Assembly: GCF_963678975.1 (NCBI RefSeq)
Contig: NC_089281.1
Location: forward strand, 6,597,277-6,661,276
DNA: 64,000 nucleotides
Reading direction: 5' to 3'
From: Dysidea avara
Lineage: Eukaryota; Porifera; Demospongiae; Dictyoceratida; Dysideidae
The number at the start of each line of letters is the position of its first letter. Within the stretch, counting starts at the first letter, position 1. This document shows positions 24,542 to 36,616 of this stretch, in pieces. A program made the translations under genes and the position numbers. A model generated the notes under the pieces. That model did not search any database, was not told the origin of the DNA, and was given only the letters and a program-made list of their open reading frames with translations.

Positions 24542-24689
24542 GAATTCCTTTTGAAATGATAATGATATGGCATTTGTATTTCACCTTACTTTTTGCGACA
24601 CTGATGCATGCACAAAGATGGATATAAAACTTGCAGCATCACATAGTTAACTACATGTCAATATTAGACTGTATATACGAATTACATAC

Positions 24690-25396
24690 ATATCTGATGT
24701 CTATTATGACATGCATATGGTATGTAGTGAACAATTTTGTAAGTTGAGAGTTTGGTAAAGATTGTTTGGCTAAAGTTGGCCATCCTAGATGGTTCAGCAT
24801 GGTAGTTACTGCATGCTAGTCCATTTGTAGTCTTGCAGACAAAACCCATGCAGCAGGTAGTCCTCCTTTGTACCTTCTCCAAGGTCTGAATGTCCTTCAT
24901 CAAGTATGGGTCCCGTACCAAGGATACCTATCCCATAGATTTGACATCTTAAGAGCACTCATATGCATAAAGGTTGCATTTAATAAAATTTAGCATTTTA
25001 GATGCTTTTATGTTACTTATAATATGTGCCTGAGAATGACATGGAGGATATTAGTGTAGTTCCCAGGTAGCCGCTAAGTACATTATGTTGGATATATAGG
25101 TCACAACCATTATAGTTGATACTTGATTGGTGTTGGTATTGGTGACCTGCTACATTGTAGAGTTTCACACTTGGCTACATTAAATTGCATATTATGTTCT
25201 TGCATTTGCCAGGTTTGTGACCTGTCATTAGGGTCAGATTGTATAATACAGTAATCTTTATCAGATTTGATTATTTTATATAACACACACTCCGGAATCA
25301 GCACTGAAACTGTCTTATTGAAGATAAAACATTACTCAACCAGTGCTTTGATTGCTTGACAATCTAGCATAGAAACCTCAGCTTACAAGTTGGTGC
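24690..25396 (-). pseudogene. LINE fragment (reverse transcriptase thumb), copy 2
   Basis: On the minus strand, 25304 to 25110 reads with QSDPNDRSQTWQMQ and FNVAKCETL, then PIKYQL; further on, 24921 to 24860 gives RDPYLMKDIQTLEKVQRRTT. Both blocks belong to the C-terminal part of CR1/L2/Jockey-like reverse transcriptases and match the style of the LINE at 10032-10540 (KDIDVLEKVQRR). Stops and frame changes separate the blocks. A more decayed copy is at 15070-15548. Confidence 0.75.
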
Positions 25397-25686
25397 TTGA
25401 TCACCTGTTTTTAGGATGTTTGATTGATCTCTGTATTCAGTGTAAAACTCTTGACTATCATCTCCTGGTCATTTGATTTGATTTTGATCCTGGTTGCAAA
25501 TGGTTCTACAGGACTATTGGTAGTGCATGTAGCTACCCCTTAATTGCAGCAAATAACTTGTTCAAGTATTCCCATATGTATATGTAGGGTAATTATTGTA
25601 TAGTATATGCATGGTCAGGACACCCATGCAGCCACTGCCAAAAAGCAGTATTTTTATAAAGCATTCCAGTCCCTTTAAATAGACTG

Positions 25687-25798
25687 CAGGAGATTTTTCA
25701 GTAACAGTTCTTCATCATCACCATTGTTGTTGATAACATGCCACATGTTGACAATGGCTGGAGTGATGCAAGATGAATCTTGGAGGTTTAATGGGATT
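25687..25798 (+). pseudogene. Fragment of a second exonuclease copy
   Basis: From CAGGAGATTTTT through TTCATCATCACCATTGTTG to GGCTGGAGT, this stretch matches the last coding part of the exonuclease gene at about 14021-14130, with several small indels. No other part of that gene is recognisable nearby, so it is the worn end of a second copy. Confidence 0.7.
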
Positions 25799-26639
25799 GC
25801 CTGCACTGAAGTGTCTAGCTACATCGATTCCAGGATGCATGCAGCAGCTACTATTTAGCCATCACAAAATTTTGTAAAAATGCACCTGTGCTTTCAAAAA
25901 TTAATTAATCGCATTCCAATAATCATCACCTGTGACAGTCATATTAATGAATTCTAAAAAGTAATCAGTTTTGGATTTTATTGATCACTGTAGTAGAAAA
26001 TACTTATTTCATAATGCTATTGCATGTCTGGCAAGATACGTAATTTTATAGGTTTTTGGTAGCTAGTTTATACCTTAGCTATAGCTACACCTGGATATAT
26101 AGCTATGCTGTTTTTTATATAGTTAATGCATGTGACTAGAAATTCTCTGAGATCAAAAATCATGCACCTGTACACCACATGACGCCAGCATGCAGTACTT
26201 TGCAATGCTTTAGACTGGCTAATTCTGCTTTCTAGCTCAGTACATAGCTTATAGCTAGCTAGCTATGTTATTGAACTTTCAATAAAATTTTTATACAAAT
26301 TAAGTCTCAAAAGGTTAATTATTTCGAAATTTCCTTTGGAAAGCTACTGTATTATTATAGCCTATAGGCTTTATGACTACAGAATTATTTCAGCTCAGCC
26401 TGTAGTATTTGCATGTGCTTCCAGCATTGAATTTTCATGAATATTTCAGACCTTCAGTATACAAATTTTAGTCAAAATAATTGCCACCAAATTGAATTTC
26501 AGAAAGTTAATTTTAGTATGTATCTAGCTATAGCATAGACCTTATAATTTTGTACTTCACTGGTGAACTATATAGCTATCAATAAACTTGCGTTTGCAAA
26601 TATCCTTGCATATTTCAAAAAAATTGTCACAACGTAAAT

Positions 26640-27013
26640 GTCCTTGCATGGGCGATGCACCCCTGCGCTGCCTGCACCATGCGTTGGTTTATTCGCGCGT
26701 CTTATAAGAATCCAGACTAAATAAATCACGTGATACTATACTGAGATACGAATATTGTGGTTTGACTAGCCATGCGGGCGCCGCTGGACGGGAAACAGGA
26801 AGTTAATTATTTGGAGTGGCATATAAGCGTCACGGTCGTGACAGAGAAAGAGTGGTCTGGCCATGCGAGACTAGCAGTAATTGAACTTTTATTAGAAGAT
26901 AAGATGTTGTCTCGCGTTTCCTTGCGTTTGTTCACGTGTTTCCAGGCCCCGACTTCACCTCGGACTTCACGCTGCTGTCTGCGCCTCAGGGTGTTCTCAT
27001 CGACGCATTCCAG
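26640..27013 (+). other. CpG-richer block with a possible coding exon
   Basis: GC- and CpG-richer than its surroundings (GCGCGTC, GCGGGCGCCGC, TCTCGCG). A possible exon is 26946-27013: it follows a pyrimidine-rich tract ending in TTCCAG and ends at CAG|GTACTT, and one frame reads PDFTSDFTLLSAPQGVLIDA without a stop. I find no in-phase partner exon on either side within 300 bp. It may be a first-exon/promoter block or a leftover exon. Confidence 0.3.
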
Positions 27014-27344
27014 GTACTTAAAGTTGCAAATGTAGATACTAATTACACAGATATTATATACTTAGGGTGCGTAGTATATGATATGTATGCTAATTACTAG
27101 TCTAACCTATACGTAATATGGTCTGTTTTATCTTATATAGTATACCACAGACAACGGTATACTATCTATGGTTTTATAGTTTAATAGTCTAGTATAATCA
27201 AAGCACTATAACCCCAAACACTGAAGAGAGGTTCCATTATGGTATCAGCTGAGCAGTGCACAAACATTATTGTCATCAATTGTCATCAATTGTCATCTGC
27301 ATGTGACTGGGATCATAAATTTTTAAGTGCATGATATCAAAATT

Positions 27345-28160
27345 GAATCAAGTGATTAAGAGGTTAGTTTGTGCATAGATAATATACCCCCCTGGATTGG
27401 AAACTAGTAAGCGCCACTGGTTACAGGCTGGTTTCGCGCCCCCTTCAATAACAAGACAAGTTTCTCTGGGAGAATCAAGACTCACCACTGGTAAAGGGTT
27501 CTTTCTCAAGATGTTTTGGAAGCCAACAGCGAGTTTCGAGGCAAATTGGCTCTTTATTGTACGAACGGTAGAAGCGAAACTGAATGCGAGATTAGATGGT
27601 TTGGACACATTCAAGGAAAACACCGAAACCCTGTATGGTATGCCCTTCGCATCCAGACCATACCATGGAGCATTATTTGATGACTTCATAGCATAAATTG
27701 TGTAGCGATACTGTCTAGAATCACAGAGAGAATGTGCTTCCAGTTTTGCTGAAAAATACCATCCCAAAAACCTGCCAAAGAAGTTATGGAAGGTATATTA
27801 TTTAGCCTAGGCAATTCTTTATAGCATAGTTAACCTTGTAATACTTTCTTTTTCTACCTACAGCACTTAGTTTAGCCAAGAATGTGCTTCCAAAAAGCAT
27901 GTAGTCCGCCATTGTAAGCCTTCCGACCAAAAGTGAAGCGAAGTGGCCAAACTAACCAAAATAATTATCATAACAACACCACAAGTCATTCTCTTAACAA
28001 AGTAAAGTCGTTAATGCCACTGTTCTGCTGTAATAGGATTAAATTTGTTGAGGCGCGAAACCAGCCTAAGGACACTGGTTCTTGTACAAAGTCTATGGGC
28101 GCACGGTGCAGTTTCCAATCCAGGGGGGTACGATCAAAAAGTCATGCGATCAAGTGGTTA
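27345..28160. repeat. Inverted repeat enclosing the unknown gene
   Basis: CCCCCCTGGATTGGAAACT (about 27388) and CCACTGGTTACAGGCTGGTT (27414) pair with AGTTTCCAATCCAGGGGGG (about 28112) and AACCAGCCTAAGGACACTGG (28059). The flanking words TCAAGTGATTAAGAGGTTAG and its complement side near 28150 also pair loosely. The unit may be a mobile element carrying a captured gene, or just two copies of a small repeat. Confidence 0.55.
27348..27912 (-). pseudogene. Unknown two-exon gene, probably frameshifted
   Basis: On the minus strand, an ATG at 27910-27912 opens MADYMLFGSTFLAKLSAV and reaches a donor GTAG|GTAGAA at 27858. After an 86-bp intron, an acceptor TTTGGCAG leads into an exon open from 27771 to the stop at 27348. 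That exon reads through YFSAKLEAHSLCDSRQYRY, APWYGLDAKGIPYRVSVF and ETCLVIEGGAKPACNQW. The two exons are out of phase by one base; a T5 run right after the acceptor would fix it if it were T6, so either the copy is broken or the run is miscalled. I recognise no domain and there is no clear signal peptide. Parts of the 3' end (27370-27440) are duplicated in inverted orientation at 28056-28130, so the last residues are repeat-derived. Confidence 0.45.
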
Positions 28161-28375
28161 GCAAAAATTTTATTACTAAACTCACAAATGATCAAGGCCC
28201 TTTTCAGGTGAATCAAACGACAAGCTATATTTTATCGATGGAAATTTTGATCTCAATTGTAGATGGCTGTCATACATAAACCAGGCGTCTTTCCAGGGTT
28301 CTGGTAGGTCACATGATATTCCAGACTTACTTTATTATTTTACAAGTATATTTAAATAGTTTGATGCAATATACA

Positions 28376-29260
28376 TCCGTAGATGGAAGCCCTACTGTAT
28401 TCTATTAACACTATCAGCGGAGAACCTTGACTGATGGCCATGGTAAAGAGCGATAAAAGGTAAGACAATAACGCAAGCATTGTATGTTTATCAATATACC
28501 AAAGTTTTTTTTCTTCTTGAACATTGAATTAGAAACGTTTCTGTGAAAGAATTAGGGCTGTAGCTGTAGTCAGCTGAATGGCGCCAGGCATTCCATAAAA
28601 TAATTTTGCATCTAAACGTGTGCCCCATTAATCAATTACGCACTGAAAAGTGAGGTGGCCATTATGCTTCGTTTGTAGCTATGCTCTGCTTGTTACACAG
28701 CGTTACAAATGAAGAACAGTACAAGAAACTTATCTGCAATAAATCCAGTCGCTACAGAAAATGTGGGCGAAAAGCATGACACAGCCAGAGGGAAGCCATC
28801 AACATGATCATGCTATCTCAAATCAACACCTTGCGTTGTCAGCAAAAAGAACTGGAACACAAAGGAGGACGAAGGCAAGTCCATGATATGTGCACTGTAC
28901 GTACTGCGGTTGGTGAAAAGGCACGTCTCGGGACGAAGCGATGTTGAACAGTGAAAAAGTCAAGCCCGTAGTCTTATCCATTGTTGAGTTATGTTTGGCT
29001 GAAGGTACCAGTTAGTTAGTTAGTTAGTTAGTCAGAATAAAATTCTGTTAAATAGAAAATTTTTAAAATTCCATAGAAACTTGTTGGAAGGGTTTTGGAC
29101 CACTCTGAAGGCATTTTTGGGCTTGGCTATGCCTAACCAATACTACCAGGCTGTTATGAGGGAAATTTGAGGCTGGTTTTAAGGTGATATTTTTGGACAA
29201 GAAAGCCCAAAACTGTGTGATCCCTAATATACAGTACTACCGTACTGTATAATTAACAAG
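28376..29260. repeat. Dispersed repeat family A, copy 2 (longest)
   Basis: The left part (28376-28560) matches 31768-31910, the middle and right part match 1387-2012, and the end matches 32000-32185. It contains a (TTAG)n run near 29011 and ends with the TACTACCGTACTGTAT motif. No intact coding frame. Confidence 0.75.
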
Positions 29261-29503
29261 TATGAGAAAAATTAGGAATTTTAAACTAGAGTATAGGGAC
29301 AATGTAATACCATGATAAAAGGTACTGAAACAAACTGGATTAGAGTAGTATGTAATGTCCAATTGCCATAACACAATAAGAAGATCTGTTTCTTATTGTT
29401 TTACGGCAATTGGACATTAAGTACTACTCTAATCCAGTTTGTTTCAGCACTTTTTATCATGGTACTACATTGTCCCTACTCAATTTTCTTATACTTGTTT
29501 GTG
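29257..29503. mobile_element. Hairpin MITE with arms of about 115 bp
   Basis: The left arm 29257-29385 and right arm 29391-29503 are inverted copies separated by about 6 bases. Paired landmarks are AAACAAACTGGATTAGAGTA against TACTCTAATCCAGTTTGTTT, and CAATTGCC against GGCAATTG. The centre is AATAAGAAGATCTGTTTCTT. It starts inside the end of repeat family A copy 2. Confidence 0.85.
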
Positions 29504-30345
29504 AACTTTTTTCTGAAAGTTCATGACCACTAAACACACACTATAACTAACTGGATTTTTGAAAATAGGTCTTTAACACTAATCCATATGGCAGCTGTAT
29601 ATAGCCCTGAAATTTTTCATCCATTTAGCACTGATCCATTTAGCACTGATCCATTTAGCAGTGTTGGTGCTAACTATTGACCAGATTTGAAATCATTAGT
29701 TTCCATCTGTCTGAAGCTATGAATTGTTAAAAATTGGCAAATTGGATGTGTACACGGGAAGACCCCTTTTCACAAAACCGATAGTTAATGATAGCAATAT
29801 GTGACGGGTATATATGCAAGTAGTCAGCAAACCTTTGCCTAAAAGTACCACACCATATTATTGCTAAACTGTATTCACTTGAAAGTTCATCAAGTTATCT
29901 AGCTTAACACAAGGTTCACTCACTAACGTTGTTTACATGGTATTAGTATAGCACTTAGTTATAATAGCCATATGTGGTTTGCTTAATTGGCACATCATGT
30001 GGAGAAACACAAAGAAAGTCATGAAGGAAAGAATGCTACCAGTCCGTATAATGATGAACAAACAAGAGAAGCAGCTAATGCAGGGGCAGGGCTCTAATGG
30101 AACCCCCTGGTTTTTCTTTAATTCAATAGAACTAAAATCAGTTTTTATCAGTCCAAGAAACACTTATTACAAGATTTTATACTTACTTTTACCTTTGTTT
30201 ATAGCAATAATACTTCAAATATCACTTGAAACTGCTATCTTTCTGCAATAGGTGCCTCTAAAAATAATTACCGTCTAAAGCTATTGCAGCAACTGTTAAA
30301 GGCTTCATTTGCATTTCTAAATGCCTAAATGGTAAGATCATAGAT
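29504..30345. other. No gene seen
   Basis: Non-coding, with a short tandem repeat at about 29625-29660 (three copies of a CCATTTAGCACTGAT unit). A 90-codon frame at 29979-30251 has no motif or splice support. Confidence 0.45.
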
Positions 30346-30758
30346 ATACGACTCTTAATAAGGATTGGAAATGGCATAACATGCCTAAAATAGCTGTGTT
30401 TCAAATGGGCATATGGTTCCCATAATTTGCACCACATACTAAAGTTATTGGGTTTTGCAGGTTTTTTCGAGAGGGGTTAGAACCCATTAGCGAAGTGTGT
30501 CACTGTACTACTAGCTTTGTTCAACTGCTTGGGCGTTAGATTAATGCTTGAAAGACAAACAGTTTCACTAAACAACAACCGTGCAGAGTTACAAGAACAG
30601 AAACACGAGGGTATTACAGCACTGAGCAAAGTTATAACTAAGGAAATATACAGTGTTTAAACCAGGGGTGTGACTTACAAATGGTTCTGTTCAATTCTAA
30701 TGACCAATGGTAATACTGGGTGCATGATGCCATTTCCAATCCCTATTAAGAGTCGTAT
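30346..30758. mobile_element. TIR element, 32-bp ends
   Basis: Ends ATACGACTCTTAATAAGGAT and ATCCCTATTAAGAGTCGTAT are inverted copies, continuing through TGGAAATGGCAT against ATGCCATTTCCA with one mismatch overall. 413 bp, non-coding. Flanking duplication not obvious. Confidence 0.75.
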
Positions 30759-31087
30759 TTGATGTAACAGTAAACATTGCTGGGGAGTCTACTAAGAGTG
30801 GAACTTCCTTGTCTGAATCAGTGCCTGTAGTGAACAGTGTTAGTCACGGCAAACGTTCAGAAATACAAGTAGTTAAGTTAACTTTGTTAAAAACAAACAC
30901 TTGTATCTGATGATATTGGACAGCTCACTCAGCACTGCAACACGTGTCCATGGGCGTACATGCATTACATGCGGCCCTTGGGCAGTCGGGCATACATATC
31001 AGGCAAAGCCCTCATGCCCGTGTTACAACTAATATGTAACACTTATCAGGCTGATAGCCTGTACAGGGTGATCAATCACCCAAGCCA

Positions 31088-31168
31088 ATACAAGTGCAGC
31101 CACTATCAATACTAGTGCAGCCACTATCAATACTAGTGCAGCCACTATCAATACTAGTGCAGCCACTT
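31088..31168. repeat. 21-bp tandem repeat
   Basis: Nearly four copies of a unit reading AGTGCAGCCACTATCAATAC. It follows a block (30955-31035, with TGCGGCCCTTGGGC) that recurs at 41062-41130. Confidence 0.9.
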
Positions 31169-31767
31169 TATATATACATACCTAAAATTTATGATTATGG
31201 GTCAGCAGCTAGTATGTTCTGGTTATGTTCGGTTATGATAAATTGACATATCCTAGAGATATCATGGAGAATTTTGATTACACGAGTTTAATTTAATCAG
31301 TGCTATTGAATCGTTTATGGAAAAATTACGAAGTTCACTAAAGGCCTAGATATTGTAGGTAAGCTTACTTGTAGAGTGGTTACTCCATGCAGAGTGATAG
31401 CTTCGTGATGGGGGCATGTCTGTATTCGAAAATGTGCAGAAACAATTGGTGAATAAGCTATAGCACTAGTTCTCACCTTAGCCCAACGCTTTTCAACTTT
31501 TAAGATGGCGAGGATAACAAAACACTCTCTGCCTGAGTGGTTTTCATAGCGAAATCTAAGTCTTACATCCTAATCACGTGAGTATTAATCAATCCCCACA
31601 ATCAATTTCGGACTCAATGTCTATATAATCACTGCCCAGTTGTAGCCTTGCTACATTTCATATGTAGCCCAGCTAGTTGGGCTACATACGAACTGTAGCC
31701 TGGGCGGTTCCTTTGTGTAGCCTGAGAGGTGTTAACGTGTTATATTGCATAATGTTGTGTAACGTGT

Positions 31768-32185
31768 AGCTATGTCCGTGGATGGAAGCCATACTATCGA
31801 TGAAGAACCTTCACTGGTATAGAAGGATAAAAGGCAAGACAATAGTGCACATATTGTGTGTTTATTAATTTTCTTCTAAGTGAATTTTTTGTGAAAGAAG
31901 CAGGGCTGTAGTTGTACCCAGTTTTCTGCTATACTTGACTGAATGCATCAAGCAAGCAGTAGAAAATTCTGTCAATAATTTTTTTTAAATTCTGTAGCAA
32001 CTAGACAAAAATGTTTCGGGTCGATCTGAAGGCACTGTTGGGCTTGACTTTACCCAACCAATACTGTCTTGTCGTTGTGAAGAAAAATTGAGGCAGGTTT
32101 TTGGGTGATATTTTATCACCGGCCATGCCCACACCTTCATCGTCCCTACTATACAGTACTATTATACTGTATGAAAATCTACTAT
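31768..32185. repeat. Dispersed repeat family A, copy 3
   Basis: Matches the left and right parts of 28376-29260 but lacks about 450 bp of its middle. It ends at the same CAGTACTATTATACTGTAT region. Confidence 0.65.
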
Positions 32186-32689
32186 GTATGTTCTGGCAAA
32201 GTTTCAGCCTCATATACCAATAACTTTATGAGTTACACCCCTACAAAGTAGCAACAACAGAAAGATGGATTTGTACAGGAAGTAAGTGAAAAATAAATTA
32301 CAGATGCTTACTAAAATGATTGTAACTTATGAACAAAATGCCATACGGAGTTGACATTTGCACCATTGTGTTTACCATGAATAGGGGAGTCAATTACTGG
32401 GTGAGTTTTTCCTTGTAGCACCTTTCTTCACTACATACAAAGGCAAAATCAGTGAAAAAAGATCGATTGTACTACCATTTTGACATGACATAAACAAATG
32501 CCCATAACTTGCATATCATTGGGTCTACTGCAACAAAACAAAGATTTTCGAGCTCCTCTTGAGTAGGCAAATAAGATGATATCCAGGTTTTTAATTTTAT
32601 ACCCTAAGAACAAAGCGTTTAAAAAATTCACAGAATATTTTATATGCAAGCATTTCACCCATTGTATTCAATGCTTTATACTGTAAATT

Positions 32690-33125
32690 TAGGCTTGCGA
32701 GATTGTGTCGGGTTTTCACAGATCTGGTCACATATACTAGGTGACCTGTAATGTGGTTGGACTTTCTACAGGGAGATTTGTTATGTACGTAGCCAAACTC
32801 TGTGCAATGTAGCTGAACTCTGCACTGGGTAACTTGTTACATAGCTAAACTCACTACAGGGAGACTTTTGATGTAACTGAGATCTCTAGCTGAAGTATCA
32901 TTTGTAATGTAGCTGAAGTCTCTACTGGGTGATTTGTTGTGTATACTTCACTACAGAGAGACTTTTAACATAGCTGATTTCTCTATTGGTTGACTTGTAA
33001 TGTGACTTGTAAGTAGCTGAACTCTCGACTGGATGGCTTGTAATGTAGCTGAACTTTCTCCACAGGGTGACTTGTTACATAGCTGAACTCTCTGCAAGAA
33101 GAAATGTTACGTAGCTAAACTGCTA
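32690..33125. repeat. Degenerate minisatellite, GTAGCTGAACTCT family
   Basis: About a dozen diverged copies of a 30-35-bp unit, with the core words GTAGCTGAACTCT and CAGGGTGACTTGTT. The cleaner array of the same unit is at 37555-38790. Confidence 0.8.
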
Positions 33126-33794
33126 CACTGTGGAGTTATGTCTTATTTAGTACTGTAGATAAACACTCATTTGTACATAGTATAGTGGCATCTTAACACT
33201 GTTCATCACTTATATCACTATATAACTGGTGGAACATAGATGAAAATGATGTGGAATATGGCCACATTGCTATTCAGTAATTGACAGTGTTCAATTGTGC
33301 AATTAATTTTATAATATATTTGGCACCATTCTTTCTTTTGTTGCAGTATGTGCTGGTTTACCAGTATAGTAAGTAAACAAGCAAGTGTATAGAAATTTTA
33401 CAGGGATCATCGTACAGTATGGTAGTGTTGTATAGGATCATGAATGTTGGAGTTTTCGTGCCCAAAAATACTACTCAAAAGCTAGCCTCACTCTTCTTTT
33501 ACAATACCTTGTCAGTATTAGTTCGGTTAGTGAGGCATGCCAGTTAAAAAATCAATTAAATAAAAAAATTCAAATGTTGGCAGGGACTATATGAAGGCAT
33601 TTTTTGGATTAGATCATGCCTAATTGATACCTTCAGCCAAGCATAATATAATTAAGATTAAAGCTCCGATTTTTTCACAAAATGTGTCTAGCACAGTTCT
33701 TTGCTACAGGCTGGTTCACCAGTAATGAAAAAGTAAACAAACAACTATAAGGAAAAGTAATGGAGAAATTTTACATTTGAGCATAGAGATCAAG

Positions 33795-34370
33795 ACACAC
33801 GGTAGTGTGTTGTGCAGCCAAGAAAGCTGGCATGCCACACCGTGAGTATATTTACAGGAAGAAACAAAATGCGATTTTCATGCATATGTAGTTCCATGCT
33901 TCCTTTTTGAATTGGAACCATTATTATACTGCAAATACTGTCCACCTTCAGCACTCCACATACCAAATTTGAGCAAGATTACCTAACACAATTTCTTTTT
34001 TTTCTCTCTTCATCCAGGGGACTTGGGGGGGCTTACATTATTCTTTTTGCACACTTTACAAAAACCACTATAAAATGCAAATGCATAGCTTGATTTTCTT
34101 AGCTTTGGTACGCTTTAAGAACGTATTGCTGCACAATCACATACCAAGTTTGGTGCAAATCTAATTAATAGTCATAGAGCTATGGATAATTATTTACGTT
34201 AAAAAGGCCCACTTGTTGTCATGCCTACAGGGTAAACTGCGTACGGGAATAACTTTAAAATCGGTATGCATATCACAGCTAAAACGTTTTGTGGTTTTAA
34301 AGAAATTGCATTGACAGCTATAGAGTTACAAGGCAAAAACCAAACAACTGTAAATTGTGGGGCCGAAATA
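33795..34370 (+). repeat. Dispersed repeat family B, copy 1
   Basis: Starts near AAGACACACGGTAGTGTG and runs through GCCACACCGTGAGTATATTT and TACCAAATTTGAGCAAGATT to GACAGCTATAGAGTTACAAG. A second copy is 35198-35816, and longer diverged minus-strand copies are at 39500-39955 and 4430-4640. Confidence 0.8.
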
Positions 34371-34739
34371 TAACTCGGAAGGAATTTACTTTGTTATAAA
34401 ACACTCATACAGGCACCACATGCATATTACTTTATATAGCCATGAACAAGCTGCTTAAAGCTTTGCATTGTGGGTTTGAGTTTTGCATGTTGGATAAACA
34501 TTCTCTTGAAAGTAGAATAATTGAGTGAGTCAGAATTGCATAGTTCAGTTACTAGGCATCACTAAATAATTGTTTTCACAATGTGGGGATCATTTTTCTT
34601 TCAACCATATGACAAGATACCAATATTCCTAAGTACTTATTTTAGCACCTTAGGTTACTTTAGGCATCCACACAGTGGTTATTTGGTTATAGTATGTACG
34701 CTTTGAGCTGGATCCTCAAATACATTTAATAACTCATGG

Positions 34740-35040
34740 ATGCAATTGCACACAATCTTGAAATTTGGCACACTTGTAGTACTGCTTGACCCACTAAAAA
34801 TATTTGAAAATCTTTTCGTTCAAATGCCTGAGATAATATTTACAGCCAATCAAAAATGTTCACCTTACATTTCACAGTGCCTATTACAGTCCTTTCCCGA
34901 ACTTGTAATGAAACCTAACTGTACATGTCTGTTGTTGACACCTTTGCTATCACCATTAATCATCTGGTTGGCTGAAATGTTTACTCTCTTGAGAAAAATC
35001 CACTTTTAATCTTAAGCTGTTTTTCAGGATCCAACTCAAC
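34740..35040 (+). repeat. Dispersed repeat family D, copy 1
   Basis: The block from CTTGAAATTTGGCACACTTG to GGCTGAAATGTTTACTC recurs diverged at 57510-57775. An 89-codon frame across it is not conserved in the other copy. Confidence 0.6.
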
Positions 35041-35197
35041 TTGTACATACTATAGAAATGGTATCACTAACCAGCAAAACCCACAATTATTTTTTTTGTG
35101 CCCACAATTGATGTTTATAAACCTCTGTATAAAACTAATGTGGTGAATGCAGGTGTGTCTTCCTTCACCTATTAGGTGAGCAGACCTGAGTGGTATA

Positions 35198-35816
35198 TAT
35201 CAAGACACACAGTAGTGTGTCATGGAGCCAAGAAACCTGGTAGTATGTCGTGGAGCCAAGAAACCCGGGCGCCACACTGTAAGTATATTTACAGGAAGAA
35301 AGAAAACGTGCTTTTCACGCATACGTAGCTCCATGCTCCCTCCCTTCTCGAATTGGAATCATTTTATAATGTAAATTTCCTCCACCTTCAGCACCCCACA
35401 TACCAAATTTGAGCTAGATTGCCTAATGCAATCGTGAAATATAAGCTTTCAAAATCCAGCTTAATTTCTTCCATTATTTAGGGGGCTTAGATTATTCTTT
35501 TTGCACACTTTACAAAAACCATTATAAAATGCAAATGTGTAGTTTGATTGTCTGGAGCTTTGGTACACTTTAAGAATGTATCACGTACCAAGTTTAGTGC
35601 AAATCTGATTAGTCATAGAGTTATGGACGATTATTTGTGTTCAAAAAGGTGGACTTGTTGTCACACCTACAGGGTAAATCGCTTATGGGAATAAAACTGG
35701 TATGCGTATAGGTTAACCATCATAGCTCAAACCTATTGTCGTTTAAAATAAATTGCATTGACAGCTATAGAGTTACAAAGCAAAAATCAAACAACTGTAA
35801 ATCGTGGGGTCGAAAT
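35198..35816 (+). repeat. Dispersed repeat family B, copy 2
   Basis: Direct repeat of 33795-34370. It is interrupted at its right end, right after GGGGTCGAAATA, by the SINE-like piece that follows; the first copy continues past that point. Confidence 0.8.
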
Positions 35817-35960
35817 ACTCTAATAGAACAGTCACCACAAGTAAAAATTGTATGAAAGTGTGAAATATAAACCTTCAATACCAGTGTTTGAACCAGAGAC
35901 CTCCATACTGAACACCTTAATCCTTAACCACTGAGCTGCTGCTACCACGGCTGATCACCT
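35817..35960 (-). mobile_element. tRNA-like SINE head with the dispersed motif
   Basis: On the minus strand, from about 35955, the sequence reads GTAGCAGCAGCTCAGTGGTT (A-box-like, compare TRGCNNAGTGG) and about 45 bases on GTCTCTGGTTCAAACACTGG (B-box-like, compare GGTTCRANTCC). This is a tRNA-type internal pol III promoter. The unit then runs about 60 bp to GACTGTTCTATTAGAGTATT, the dispersed motif, and ends where repeat family B is broken. A SINE is the simplest reading. Confidence 0.55.
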
Positions 35961-36616
35961 CATTTAATTTCTACTTTATAAATGAAAATTCTAGCTAAAA
36001 TCTACTCAATAGTAAAAGTTCATAGATTTACCAATGGAAAATCTAGATTGTTCTAGAACATTCTATGTGTGTTCTATTAGAAATCCTAAAAAAAATGTGC
36101 GCTCTGTTAGAGCATTACAAAAGTAATCAAATAAAGTCAATACTATATATTACAACTTCTTTAGTATTCCATCGAATATTGTAGCCATTTTGGTACAGAT
36201 CGGCGGGGTAGTACACTGCTAATAAAACTTGTGACAACAGGTGCAAATCGTATGTTATCATAAAAGGTGTGGGATTTGCTTTATAAAAATTGAGCAACTG
36301 CAACTTATCACGTTTTGCATGAAAAATCTAGATACTCTAATAGAACAGTCACTGCAAAATCTTAATAGACAAATAGTATACCTAACTTGGAGGAATTTAC
36401 TTTGTTATAAAATGTTATTGCAAATAAATACAGGCACTACATATATATTATATAGCCATGAACATATCAGTAAAAATTGGCTTTAGTATCGGATCAGTAG
36501 GTAGCTATTTTTCTGTATTGGCAGAGCAGTAGTTTGCCTTATATCATCTTTATTGCATCTGTAGATAAGAACAATGATTCGTGTAAAAACAAACCTCAAA
36601 GCCAATTTATGGTTGG

